Shown here one piece after another: positions 24,055 to 36,300 of a stretch of DNA of 64,000 nt. The position numbers and the translations under genes are program-made. This DNA is from Heligmosomoides polygyrus polygyrus (lineage: Eukaryota; Nematoda; Chromadorea; Rhabditida; Heligmosomidae): the NCBI GenBank assembly GCA_947396885.1, contig OX377202.1:35207407-35271406 (forward strand), given 5' to 3'. The notes below the pieces were generated by a model that was not told the DNA's origin, did no database searches, and worked only from the letters and a program-made list of their open reading frames with translations. Each line of letters starts with the position of its first letter. Within the stretch, counting starts at the first letter, position 1.

Positions 24055-24062
24055 CAGTGACC
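23950..24062 (-). promoter_or_regulatory. 5' end of TLC gene A: probable trans-splice acceptor
   Basis: GCGTTTAG (minus strand) ends just above 24061, seven bases before the initiator ATG at 24052-24054. An acceptor right before a start codon is what spliced-leader addition leaves. A TATAAAA-like string lies at about 24071-24078 on the same strand and could be coincidence. Confidence 0.4.
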
Positions 24063-24764
24063 TAAACGCGCTTTTATAAGGAACTGTGTAGAAATTAGGC
24101 TCCAGGACCTAACTCCAACGCGACGTCGCGCGCTAGCCGCGTACGACGTCGCGGCGCTGAAACGAGGACATGCGCTCGGTGACGCATGGTTAGCTGCGGA
24201 GCACGAAATGTTCTCAGTGTTCATGCTCCCAGACCACATTTCTAGCAAGAAACTTAAGATTCCACAGAATGTGGTAGGCAACAGTCTGCAGTAGGTCAAA
24301 TGATCCGAGAATGGGTGATAGTGACCTTTTCCCGTAGTGTAACCATAATCACGGGTAAAAATTGACCGAAGAAGTTGTACATTGCAAATGCTGACGCTAG
24401 AAACCAACCACATGACCAAGATTCCTGTATAAACTGTCGCTGATCGTGCTATTGAAACCACATTCATATAGCATCTCCAAGAAACGTTGAAATGAGGCAA
24501 AGGCGTGCCGCGTGTCCCTGTCGGAAGCGTTTGTAGCCGTCGGAGGCATCGTACCGCGACAACTGGTCCAATTTCGTCGTGCACCGTGCGCGACGCCAGG
24601 GGGGTTCGCGCGGTGTTGGAGTTATGTCTGCCCCCGTAGAAATTTCTACTAATTCTATAATAAGTTCGGACGACGCGCGAAGATTCTAAGTGTACTACTT
24701 GCTAGTTCACGACATTAAAAAATACGTCAGTGTAAACAAAACAAGCTCTTCCGCGATGTTCCCG

Positions 24765-24973
24765 CCTAGGCCAACCAATTCTTCAATCCCTCCGACGAGA
24801 ATTGGTATCGGACTTGTCTGGGAAGGATGGAGCGCTGACTTGTTTATCGGCTGACCACCGCAATTCGTTACATATACGGCTAAATACGCATTCAGATCGC
24901 CTCCACGACATTCCGTAGAGGGAGAATACGTGGCTTAAAGAATTAAGTAACGCGCCCCTTTATCCTTTTCTTT
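24765..24973 (+). mobile_element. SINE, head missing
   Basis: The body blocks CGCCTAGGCCAACCAATTC, CGGCTGACCAC and ACATTCCGTAGAGGGAGAAT are clear. It ends at CCTTTATCC. The tRNA-like head is not recognisable. Confidence 0.55.
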
Positions 24974-24979
24974 ATAATG

Positions 24980-26200
24980 GACTACCTCCACATTTCGAGA
25001 AGCTCACAACAAATCAGGGAAGCGATGAAAACAATTACACAAGGTAACCTTTCTTGAAGTGCTGTAGGAACTTAAACCGTTTAAAACTTAAACCCCTGCT
25101 GTGTTTGAGCCAGTGGCCCGTTATAGAGACATTGAGAATTATTTTTCGAGAGTGGTGATGCTCAAATGCTGTCCCTTGGTAGTTCCATTTATAAAGAAGT
25201 GCTCATCATGGTAGAACTGAATGATGTTCAGGAAAGACATTGAAGGGATAGAAAAAATCTGGTAGCTAGAAGGAGAAAGAGTCCCGCGGGCGGCTTTTCA
25301 AAGTCTGCTCCTCCAAACGTGCATGACAGGAACTGAATAAAGCGTCCGTTAAGATAAGACTTTAATGATAACATGTATCACAATATCTATCCTGATACCG
25401 TACAATAGAGCACAGTACGAATTACTTTATATAGAAAGAAGAAGGAGTGTGGCCGTAGCAACAGAATTTTGTAAGTTTATTATTTTTCACTAACAATCAT
25501 TAGCAAAAAAATGTTTTAAAATTGTTTCATTGTTTTTTTAAACGAATTGTAATAAAATCTTTTCTAAAATTAAATAAATATATGTACAATTCGATAAATG
25601 TCTTCGTTTTAACATTTTATATTAAAAAATATAAAAATAATGCTGTCAAAAATTAGAATAAATAAATTAATTAATAGTAAAAAAATATAAAAAAATAAAA
25701 AAATAAAATTATTATATTAACAATGAATAAATAAATATTATAATAAATTATAGCAGCTCTTTCTTCACTGATGAGCCACCGTGGAGTTGTTATAATTTAC
25801 AAGGTTCGTCTGAAACGAACCATAAAAGTTATTGTCTTGGTTCTTCAAATTATTAAAATGTATTTAAACCATGAAATGGTGTGGGTGGACAGTTACTAAA
25901 CACAAAACAAGTTAGCAGTTAAAAAAAAACATCTTCAAGGCTCGAGAAACAAGAAAAAATTACTTGTGAGTGAATAAATTGGACGATAGATTGTGTGGAG
26001 CTAATAGTAAGTATACGTTGTTTTTAATTGCAATTCTGCCTCCAACATTTTTTGAAACTTTCGTTTTAAGAAAATTTGAGTCATAAATTTTGCAACAAAA
26101 TTTGTCTTTCAACAAAAATAAGATTATACCACAAAAGAGAAATGATTCACTTAAACGAAGAAATTGCCGTTGTCCACATTGAGTTTCTTTCGCTCTTCAT
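24980..26200. other. Intergenic region with an AT-rich block
   Basis: 25480-25760 is very AT-rich, built from AAATAAAT and AAATATAA variants. There is no gene, no tRNA and no clear transposon end. Confidence 0.4.
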
Positions 26201-26219
26201 GCATTGTGTGGATGTCTGA

Positions 26220-26640
26220 AGTGCCCTAAGTGGTCGGCCGTTGCTCTGGTGGAAGAAATATTGGCTCGTATCAACTTCTTTCTTCACTAATTCTCGCTGG
26301 ATCTGGTCGAGTTGTTGGCAGAAGCAAGCGTCGAGGATGGTTTGACCACGTGGAGCAGCTCCCGGTGCACTGGACTACTACACATTCACCAGACGCACGG
26401 CAGGCCTTCTTTCGATAGTGGTCCGACTTCGGCGTGGGCTTTGCAGTTGTAGTGAAGCATCCGCTTTTCATCGCTGGTAATGAATTGATCCTGGCCTCCT
26501 CGCCTGAGCCGGTGCAGGAGCTCTCGGCAGTCGGAAATACAGCGATTTACTTGGGTTTCCGTCGACGCATTGGGCACTGACGATTTGGTGACCTTCCAAT
26601 CTTCTGCAGCCAACGAGCGATGGTTCACTGGGGGTATGGA
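26220..26640 (-). pseudogene. mariner transposase remnant
   Basis: The minus strand gives FITSDEKRMLHYNCKAHAE (equivalent of the TCDEKW block). In a shifted frame, CQQLDQIQRELVKKEVD matches the mariner segment before the second catalytic Asp. Several frame breaks; inactive. Confidence 0.6.
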
Positions 26641-27470
26641 GATCAGCGGTCAGTCCTAGCGTAGTTTGAAAAGAATTTGACTTGGTAGATTGGCGCAGGC
26701 CCCCTTGTTTACAGCAGTTGGTCTTCCCGAGAGTGGTTTGTCTTTGTTGTCCTTCTTGGAGGAAAGGAACTTCTGACACCATTTCCTATATTTTAGTCGG
26801 TTAGGAATGAACTTGCCGGTGACGTCCTGAATGTGCTTGACTCCTGTTGCTGGGTTGCTGCCGAGCTTGAACTAATTGAAAATGAAATCACACACACTTT
26901 TTCACTTTGAGTGGTCATGGTTCTAGAGAATAGAGCTTTACAACGTTGCAAGGGAAATTAACGATTAATGACTCAAAATGATCGCTACACAACAACGTTT
27001 CAAATAAAACATATTACTTCAGCAGGTTTACGTTGAGTTCCAGAAAAAGCAGAAATGTTGCAAAATTTATGACTCAACCTAATACTTCAGGCTTAAAGAG
27101 ACGTTGTGGTGATGTCAGAAGTTCTTGAATAAAGCGCTAATGTGAGGCAAAAAGAAAAGCACGAACGTGTTCCACGGCAGTCTGGATGTCAGGGTAATTC
27201 CATCTGAAAACAAATCGGTTATTGCAAACACATTATTCTTTAACCCATTGTATACTTTTAGCTAAAAGAACCCGTTTGCCAGATCGAAATTCGTGCGATA
27301 GTACCACATTAGCGCACGGCAGATTGACATAAAGCAACCGATCAAGTATTTAGAAAACAACGGTCACCGACGGCAAAATAGTTGACGATCCTTGGGGTCA
27401 GTGGGTGGCACATGAGCTCGGAACATCAACTATTGAACACGGAACACTATATATCCCTGTGAAGACAGGA
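26640..27470. other. No gene supported
   Basis: Intergenic. Some sequence at 26640-26800 may extend the neighbouring mariner remnant. Nothing else is recognisable. Confidence 0.3.
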
Positions 27471-27479
27471 GCAGGCGCC

Positions 27480-27840
27480 AGCAGCACGTCTGCATCTACA
27501 CGGACGGCGGTTCATCCACGATAGACATGAATGTCGTCTCCCCAAGTGTTGGTTGAACTGCTGAAGCTCGTAGAAACAGAACATCTTGTGAAAGCCGTCA
27601 AGTACGGATGTAGCGAGTGGACAGCTTATAGACAACGAACACCAGCCAGATCGGACGATAGTGGCCAGTGTTGTGAATGTTGCGCTTGTTGTAGGAAAAG
27701 ACGTCCACTGAGCTGGAGCAAACCTTTCGGTGTTCAGAGTGTCCGGAATGGCACGACGAAAACGGCGAAGCAGTTTAATTTGCAGACAGTGGTATATACT
27801 CGCTTGCCAATTTGGGTTCGAGAATATGAAAACGAGGCCT
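27480..27840 (-). mobile_element. RTE LINE reverse transcriptase fragment
   Basis: The plus-strand text GTGGACAGCTTATAGACAAC and CCAGATCGGACGATAGTGGC parallels the complement of the RT fingers region of the element at 17931-19643 (near 19215-19300). It is divergent and full of breaks. Confidence 0.5.
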
Positions 27841-27889
27841 GATCCGCGCAGACAATAAATGCTTGTAGCTCGAACAATATGCCAATACA

Positions 27890-27904
27890 GGGGGGGGGGG
27901 GGGG
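27890..27904. repeat. Homopolymer G run, 15 bp
   Basis: Uninterrupted G run. Other long runs are 31716-31733 (18 G), 47282-47299 (18 G), 30459-30471 (13 C) and 32638-32648 (11 C). Confidence 0.9.
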
Positions 27905-28041
27905 TATTCAGGGCGGTTTATTATGATAATTGAGCACAGACAAATTATGTGTGTACCTTGACAGTAGCGATCCATGGCAGTAACAGAGCATTAAGTGCTG
28001 TGGAAAGCTTGAACGGAATTGTGCTAGTGTGAACCCGTTCC

Positions 28042-28682
28042 TTAACACGTTGACGACCACGCCTTCTTCGCGTGTCTGGCGCGTGGGACCAACCGATTTT
28101 CTGCGTCGCCGACAGCATGGCACGACATCATGTCGTACGGTCCTACGCGACCACAAAATTCGTCTCTTGGAGGAAAGCGATGATCAAGGTGACGAGGTGA
28201 TCCAGGACGACGTTGACGCTGAGGACGATATCCTTGTACTACCAACTGACGACGATGGTGGCTCAGAAAGTGATGAAATAGAATCCGAGGCAGAAGATAA
28301 GTAGAAGGAAGCTTGGAAGAACGATTTTGAAGCCCCTAATCGGTGGAACCTTGCGACGAAGTCCGCCATTCAAGACGGTGTGTTCGACTGCGGTAGGCCG
28401 ATCAATCATTATCGATTATTGTTCGATGACGAATTGTTAGTTGAAGCCATTACTTGACGAGAAGCTCAATAAATCAGTAACTGAAACTTGTTTTTGTGGA
28501 CCACGCGTTTTACAACAATGTCTAGAGATGAAGCACACATAACACAAAGAAGTTCCTCGGAAAGATCTGAATCCAACTAGAAAAATAAATTACACGGCTG
28601 TGGCCTGACATCACGTCACACGGTCCCACGCGGCCGAAAGGGTGTGGCCTGACATCAGGCCACACGGTCGTCAACGTGTTAA
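28042..28682 (+). mobile_element. piggyBac element deletion derivative with transposase remnant
   Basis: The element is flanked by TTAA at 28042-28045 and 28679-28682, the obligatory piggyBac target. The ends are CACGTTGACGACCACGCC and, inverted, CGGTCGTCAACGTG. Inside, the plus strand encodes an acidic region (DDVDAEDDILVLPTDDDGG) followed, after a stop, by DGVFDCGRPINHYRLLFDDE. That is the order seen at the start of piggyBac transposases: acidic N-terminus, then the entry to the DDE domain. The catalytic part is deleted and stops are present, so it is non-autonomous. Confidence 0.7.
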
Positions 28683-28699
28683 AAGTGTAATGCTTTGGA

Positions 28700-29470
28700 A
28701 GACGGTTACCTAAAAGGGCGCAAAGCGGCTTGGAGGGGGCATCTTGTATTCAGTCGTTACCCAACATTTTTGCTTGAATCTGGCCAATGCGTATGATTCA
28801 ATGCTAGATGGGAGGGGAAAACTTCCAGCCTAACAGTTTACGTCGTTATCACACCCGCTCCCTTGCTGAATTTGCTCAAGGGTAATAATTTTCTAAACAG
28901 CTGTTGCGACTGTATTCTTTTAGAAGAATGGGGGGAGTCCACTTATACTCGCATCACGGCTTACACCTTAATTTTTCATATAAGTACTTCTGTGGAAGGA
29001 ATATGGACCACTCCTAGGACGATAACCTTTTCCCGCCTTTTTTCTTACTGGAGCTCACTATTCAAGCGCAATCTTAGTTCTGATGGGCCACCGCTAGGAA
29101 TTCGAAATATTTTCTGCTTTCGTAGGTTCATTAACAAACAATGGCGCTATGTTGGTATGGCGAGTGCACCCTTATTGCGATGAATCTTTCCTGCTTTTTT
29201 AATACTATAGCTCACTATTCTTAAACAATCTAGTGTGGAGGTGAAGCTCCGTTAGTAAAGCGAATTATTCCATCTTACCGCAGCTGTACATTAAAATTTC
29301 CAAGCCGACAAGGTACTGCACCTAATCTCGTATAGACATCAAGAAATATCCAAGCTTAGAATTAGCTGACCCCCCATGTCGTCTTATGCCGAGCCGTATA
29401 CATATATTCCGAACACTAGCAATTTCGTGAGCATCGGTGGAGCCGTGAGAGATTTCTGTAGGCTACAGAA
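28700..29470. other. No gene supported
   Basis: A 106-aa plus-strand ORF at 28863-29183 lacks splice signals and motifs. Nothing else is seen. Confidence 0.3.
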
Positions 29471-30118
29471 CTTCTTAGGATGTCAGGGAAATTCGACGAG
29501 TGCAGCGTGCACCTATAGGGCTTGATCCGTTTAGACACCAAGTGGATTTTTGGTGAATTTCCAATACGTCCGTTACACGTATGGTACACGTCATTGGACG
29601 CAGAAAGCAGGACCTCAGCTATGCGGGACTGGTAATCCACGTCTCCACACGTCTTTACACGTAAACGTCAAGGCGTTAGTAGCGCGGGTGCAGTACTAGT
29701 TGGTGGTGGCCGCACTTAAATGATTTGCCGACACAGCGAAGCACAATAAATAGGCAACAACATGTAGAAATATGTAAAGTACGCCATCCTGTTTACCCAA
29801 ATAGACACATTGTCAGTTTCCGAGTTCCTAGCCGGGAGAGGGGAACCCAAAAAGAACAATTTTCGGTGCAAATCTAATCAGAGAGGATCCTTTTAATAGA
29901 TCTGCACCGAGAACAGATCATACTCAAGGATCTAAAAAGATAACAGTTTCTCCGCTCGAGCGGCGGCCTCTGCCGCGGGCGGGACGAACCCCCACTGACG
30001 CATAGCTCCTAGTGACTGTTATGTGGAAACTGAGCTCTAACAAACTCTCGGGTAATGCTATAATTGGAAGTAGATATATGGCTTTTAGAAATGAAGCTTC
30101 TTGTCATAGAGGTACTCC

Positions 30119-30241
30119 AAAGGCTCGAGCACACTTCGCTGCCTCTGTTGCTGCAGTGATAAAGGATATCAGAGGCAGCAGCTCGATGATATCCTTTATC
30201 ATTGCTGCCGCAGCAAAGGCAGCGAAGTGTGCTCGAGCCTT
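30119..30241. repeat. Near-perfect hairpin, about 52-bp arms
   Basis: The left arm starts AAGGCTCGAGCACACTTCGC and the right arm ends in its reverse complement. The loop is about 15 bases. Only a few mismatches are visible. It could be a palindromic MITE or a source of hairpin RNA. Confidence 0.75.
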
Positions 30242-30650
30242 AAATCTTTTCAATCTCTTCTTATAGGCAACAATTGCCGGCGCAACACGTGGACGAGGGG
30301 GGCAGTCCTTGGTTTCGGCCGCCTTGAGCGAAGCAGTCGGGTTTGATGACGTGTAAATTCCCCCATTGTACGCGTACGTACATGTAATGCAAGCTGCACC
30401 AAGAGGGGCCTAGGTCAAACGGGTAAAACCCGTAACTTTTTCGAATATTGATGAACTGCCCCCCCCCCCCCGTCGATAGTAGCCCCCAATTGCCAATTTT
30501 TGCCTATTTCTCCGATTAGGTCGTTGAATTGCATTTCGACATATCAGTTTTCATCGGAGAACGCCAAATAGCTGAGCAGAGGTGGTAACAGAAGTTTATG
30601 GAGTTACAAGAGCATTAGATTCCGTGACTGTGACAACGCACACTACGTAG

Positions 30651-30931
30651 GGTCTGTTCATACTTCGCGAAAAGAGCGACTCGTTGTCTGTGTAAAACAT
30701 ACACATCGATTGAAACCGAGCGGGCGCCGCCGAAAAGTGTCCATACTCGAGCGCAGCCGCTGTCGCTCCAGACGCTTTCGTCGCTCCCGTTGTCCGTGTA
30801 TCGATTAAAACCGAGCGCGCGCCGCCGAAAAGTGTTCATAATTGCGGCGGTGCTGTCGCTCTGGTCGCTTCAGTCGCCTGTTCAGTCGAGCGCGACGTCT
30901 ATGAGCCTGTCGTAAAGTATGAACAGGCCCG
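30651..30931. mobile_element. MITE-like TIR element
   Basis: The ends are GGGTCTGTTCATACTTCGCG and, inverted, GGGCCTGTTCATACTTTACG, with GTA on each flank. The interior has two roughly 95-bp tandem units centred on ACCGAGCG..GCCGCCGAAAAG (near 30715 and 30810). Confidence 0.5.
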
Positions 30932-32109
30932 TAGACGTCGCGCTTACCGCAGCAATCGCCACGGCCGCCCCCGCTTTCGCATGTTCAGCTTGTTCCCCGA
31001 CGTTTGTCGGTGGAAGTCGAGCGGGAAATGGCTTTCCGTGGTTCTAGTCAGTTGGCAAACGTCACTGATGAGTTGGAACTTACGTGTAAAGACGTGTATT
31101 ACACCACTGCAGCATAACTGTCGTTGTGGTGGTTGCGTGCAATAACGTGTAAGACACGTTGAACATGAATGCGGGGCAATTCCCCAGACTCGACTTGGTG
31201 TCTAAAGGGATTTAGCCAACCTATAGTCTATCCTGAACTAAACACGCGGAAGATCCGCTCGGCTGTGTGCATGCTGCAAGCCGAAATTGAGGCGTTGGTG
31301 GCACTTGTAACTGAATCAACTTTAAGAGGGCTGACTAGCGTACAGGCGACACCGTTAGCTTCAGCAACTTGAGGGTACGAACTTACTTGGTAGGTCACTG
31401 CTGCTGACAGTATTCGCAATGAAGACATGCCGTTCCCCCGAAGACATCTAATAGAAATGAGTCATATTTAGTTCCTAAAGTTGAATACCGGCGTAATCTG
31501 CTGAAACGTAGTGGCTACAGGAGGCGACTATCAAAGATAGTGAATTAAAGTCAACTACTGGAAATACGAATTAGATTTTTGGAACGCGGAACTGAAATGT
31601 GAGCACGGCTTCCTTCGGAGATCGTTAAATTTAGTGATAGCATGACCGCTCAGACTGTTTGGCAGCTAACCTGCAGAAATCTCCACTTGTTGGTTCCAAA
31701 TGGGTTATGGGTTCCGGGGGGGGGGGGGGGGGGTCGTCACTCGAACTTCCGGGATATGGTTAATCTAAACTACCTCTGTTAAAACTGCTCACATCACGTA
31801 GCGGGGGTGAACAGTTAGTATCTACGCTCTCCTTCGCTGACGCAAGTGTGGTCCATATGAGCTACCCGTGTCAAAAATTCCCGTATCTGTCATAGTGGCG
31901 AGGTTGCCCCCCCCCCTAACCTATCCTTACGGACGCCGAACTATAGCACCATGTCATCTTACGGTTTGGCACACTGAAGCCTTTTAGGACAGCTCTTCCC
32001 GCTCGTCTACCCGGGTGGGCTTTGGTCCTTCTCGAGTAGATTCCTCGAGTACCTAGAGGAGCAGGAAAGGGCGCTTCGCCATTGTGACCCTTGGTGTACG
32101 CTTACAATA

Positions 32110-32838
32110 GGGTGCGTCAAAAGTTCTTGAACTCTTTTGTTTCAGGCTCATTATGCGGGATGATGCGCTTCGCTCGTCCAAACTTTAGTGTGGTATTGTT
32201 GCCCTACTCTTACCCTCTCATATACCAATTTCTCGTGCCTGAATGTTCTTTTGTTCATGATGGCTGATGCAAATGGCTTGCTCACTGCAATGGAGAAACA
32301 GCATGCCGAAGAAAAAAACTAACTATAAGATTACCTAGAGGACATCCTGAAAAAAGGACATTCTTCCTCGGGAATCCGTGCCTTAATAAAAGCGACTGGA
32401 CTTATCATCAAGATTCTGCGCGTCCGCTCATAAGGCTAAAGTGGTACAGAAGTTTTGCGCTGAACAACCTTCCGGATTTCATCTCAACGAAGAGTGACCC
32501 CCGCTCAGCCCGGAGCTCAATCCGATGGACTACACAATCTGGTCCATGTTGAAGAGTAATGCCTATGCAACATCCCACACGAACACTGCTTCACTTCACA
32601 GAGTCCTGAAGAAAGCCTGCGGAGAGATTGATGAACTCCCCCCCCCCCTCCTGCGTGTCGCCGTGGATGCGTTCCCCGACCGATTCAAGGCGTGATGAGC
32701 AGGCCATTTCGAAATTTAACCGCTTCTTTACATTTGCCTGGTCAGTAGTAATAAATTTTATGAATATCATCTGACTTGCTTTAAAACAGCTGTTTGGGCG
32801 GTTAATTACATGTGAAGAACTTTTGACGCCCCCTGCAC
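32110..32838 (+). mobile_element. Tc1/mariner-class deletion derivative
   Basis: The ends share CGTCAAAAGTTCTT in inverted orientation and TA lies on each flank (32108-32109 and 32839-32840). The plus strand encodes a broken DDE region: QDSAPAHKAKVVQKFC, then, after a frame change, PELNPMDYTIWSMLKSN. Those blocks hold the second and third acidic residues of the Tc1/mariner catalytic triad. The N-terminal DNA-binding part is mostly missing. Confidence 0.65.
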
Positions 32839-33339
32839 TATGCACACCTTCCTGGTGTGTTCTGGGCACGTATTTCTTGAGCACAACTAACGATAAGTAG
32901 GCATTCGAAGAAGGCATTCGACGTAGACCTTTATTTACTCAGCAGACATCAGGCAGACATTCAGCATTCAGGTCGACCAATCAGTACACCTTCGAACTGG
33001 AGATTCCCTCCGACCAAACCTGCTACTCGTCGTGGAACAATTATATACACCGAATAGTAATTCGCGGATTACATCATTGCCTATTAGAGCCTTCACAGAC
33101 ATTTACAAAGGATGTGTATACTACAGAGCGCCTTCCTGAAAGGAGTGCGAGAAAATATGAGCTACCTAACCATAACAGTGGTCAACGACGACTGATCATT
33201 TGCAGAAGACATCAGTAAGACACAGATCACGAACACAAAGACATCATCAATGGCTCTTTGAAGAGAGAAGGAAACATAAAATTATGGTGGCGGAGAACGC
33301 CCGGACGCAGAGAATGAAGACGAGAACTTGTCCGCAGTC

Positions 33340-36300
33340 TCATGACGTCTTCTTCACCTTAACTGGGCCCAAAGGATCGACGTGGTCTTCGTCGAGGGAC
33401 TGAGTCTCGTAACCGAAGAATCCGTCGGCCTTCACCATCGCTACCTGAAACGGACGGACATTATATAATAACTGCAGACACTTAAAAGCAGGCATCGAAT
33501 AGACGGGACACTGGATCCCAACACACGCAGTGCCCTTCGAGTTACACAGGAACCACTGCGAGCGCACGACGCTCCAACTAAATCAACAGTCAGAAGACTC
33601 ATTTTTATTTGTTTTATTTGTTGACGCATATATACGACTTTGTAGGAAGTTACTGGATATTCGTCACTGTTGGAAGCAACGCATTCTGCAGCAGCCTTCG
33701 GATCACACGGCGCCCTGCAGGAGCAAGACACTTAGCAACATTCGCATGGAAGATTGCGTGGAACTGTACGAAGGATGGTGGATTAGCCGATGCACATTCT
33801 GGCTTCGCCTCTCTGCCTCGCTAGCACGAGATCCAGATGGGAGATGCATTGCATGTGTATTACCCGCCGACTCCTCTAGCCACTCACATTAGTGGACCTC
33901 TCCTTGACTTGTAGAAAATCTTGTCATATTCATTAGCGATTATGCATTTCTATAGCTAAGAGCCAGCGGTAGACGACAATAAATACTGGATGTCAGGAAC
34001 ATCGGTCAAAAGTCGTAGGTTTTGAAGAAAACCCTATCAGGACCTTCTGATCAAAGTGATAGCAGCCTTTGTTTAGAGAACATGTAACGATGACCAAAGA
34101 GTTTATATGTAGTTGACATGATGTAAAGATGATGTAAAGACCTGAGTCGCTTCAATTCATGTCCGCGAGTTTACCTCGATATGCTAACATGCACGATTTG
34201 TCCAGCCACGCTTCCGCCTCTCATGTACATGTTTTGAAAGCACAAGCAAAGCCTCCTCCGATCGAACCGCGCAAATATTGCACTACACAGCAGTAGTGGC
34301 CCCTATAAAACCTGTCAGCCGGATGGTATTTCCGAAAACGAAGAAACTCTCTCGGATGTGCCCTCTGGATTTGTCTGATGTTGCGTTTTTTTGTTGTTGG
34401 TCACACTTGTTTTTTCTCAAGATTAGTTTGGGTATAATTACAACACTGTTCTGAAAATTCTTTTCCATGCATTAGTGTACCATGTGAGCAAGTAAATAAA
34501 TTTAGCCATAGCACGGTGTGGTTCGGTGTGGTTCGGTGTGGTAATAACATGGCATCACAGCATAGACCCTTGGTAGCCGACCTTAGCATACCTCTACCCA
34601 CCAGGCCCAAAGTGAGGACGGAACCCAGGATTCGATGGTGGAGACTGCGGGGTTCGAAGCAGAACGAGCTACGAAGGGCAGTGCTCGAAGAAGGCCTTCC
34701 AGATCCAGCTGGTCCCGTGAATGAGACCTGGAGGAGGGTAGCCCAAACAATCGTGAGATGTGCCAAGAAAACCCTGGGAGAAACAAAGGGAGGGACCAGA
34801 GGGGATAAATCGGCATGGTTCTGGAACGAAGAGGTGCAGGCTGCGGTGAAGAAGAAGAAGAAGAAGGCCTACAAGCTGTGGCAGAAGACGAAGGCACCCG
34901 AGAATATCACAGCCTACAGGAAGCTGAAGAGGCTGGCAAAAACAGCTGTAGCGAAGGCAAAGAACGCGGAAATGGATGCCCTGTACGAGAAACTAAACGA
35001 GCCGGAGGGAGAGAAGTTCGCCATCCGTCTGGCTAAGGCTCGTCATAGAGCTAATCTCCACATTCGAGTAGTGAAGACTGTGAAGAGTGCTAACGATAGG
35101 GTACTACGGAAGCCGGTCAAGGTCAGAGAACGATGGGAGGAGTACTTCAAGGAAACTTGAATTCCCCCGTCGGGAGGCCCAGGAAGAATAACCAACGGAA
35201 GGACCCATCCCGCCCAAAACGCAGGAAGAGGTTCGCAAAGCCATAGGGAAGATGAAACTCGGAAAGGCAGCTGGGCCTGACGGAGTGCCAGTAGAGGCTT
35301 GGAAGGTGCTCGGGGACCGCGGAATTAACTGGCTGACGCAGTTCCTCATCAGAATCACGAAAGAGGGTAAGATGCCGAATGACTGGAGGAACAGCACCAT
35401 AGTCCCAATCTTCAAGCAGAAGGGAGACGCTTCCGAATGTTTCAACTACCAAGGGATCAAACTGATCTCAAACGTGATGAAGATCTACGAACAACTGGTC
35501 GACTCGAGGCTGAGGGAGATAGTCCGCATCTCCCAGGTGCAGTGGGGCTTCATGCCCGAGAGGTCCACCACAGACGCCATCTTCATCACTCGTCAGGTGA
35601 TGGAGAAATATCGGGGGAAACGAAAACCGTGCTACCTAGCATTTCTGGACCTGGAGAAAGCCTACGACAGGTTGCCCGGATCGTACTCTGGAAGGCCCTT
35701 CGAGGGAGTGGTGTCCCGGAACGTCATAAAGGATATGTACGAGGGCTCGAAAGCGGCGATACGAACTCCACACATGGTGACAAGGAAGGTGGACATCACA
35801 GTGGGGGTACACCAACGGTCGGCTCTGAGTCCGTTCCTCTTCCTCCTGACGCTTGACTCTATAGTAAACCACCTTCAGGAAGACCCTCCCAGGACGATCC
35901 TCTACGCGGACGACATCGCCCTAGTAGCCCATAACCAGGAGGAGCTGGAGGAGAAGGTGCAGCTGTGGCAGAGAGCCCTCGCAGACAACGGCCTACGGCT
36001 GAACGTGAAGAAGACGAAGTTCATCAGCTCTGAGCAGTGCGCTGGATCGATCCTAGACTGCCAAGGGGAAGCGATGGAGAAGGTGGAAGAATTCCGCTAC
36101 CTCGGAAGTGACCTATCCGAGGAAGGAACTGTGGACCAGACGGTCAGGGGACGGATAAACGCAGCCTGGCTCAAGTGGAGGGAGTCTACAGGGACCCTTC
36201 GCGACCGTAGATGCTCCAGGACGCTCAAAGGCAAGCTGTCTAGTAGAACAGTAGTGAGACCTGCCCTCCTCTACGGCAGTGAATGCTGGGCCCAGGGTAA

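Larger units (their letters stand above)
29480..31280. mobile_element. Large foldback element with nested palindromes
   Basis: 29530-29670 and 31080-31210 are inverted copies, with TTTAGACACCAAG against CTTGGTGTCTAAA and matching CGTCTTTACACGTAA stretches. The interior contains a near-perfect 123-bp hairpin (30119-30241) and a shorter TIR element (30651-30931). There is no coding content. The type is unclassified. Confidence 0.5.

Noticed and set aside
24054..24584. 176-aa minus-strand ORF just upstream of TLC gene A
   Set aside because: It ends a few bases from the gene A start, has no recognised motif, overlaps the likely promoter and trans-splice site, and its composition changes abruptly along its length. 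Probably chance.
35437..35856. 139-aa plus-strand ORF overlapping the LINE
   Set aside because: It is the shifted frame of the reverse transcriptase. It holds the few residues lost between two compensating indels and is not a separate gene.
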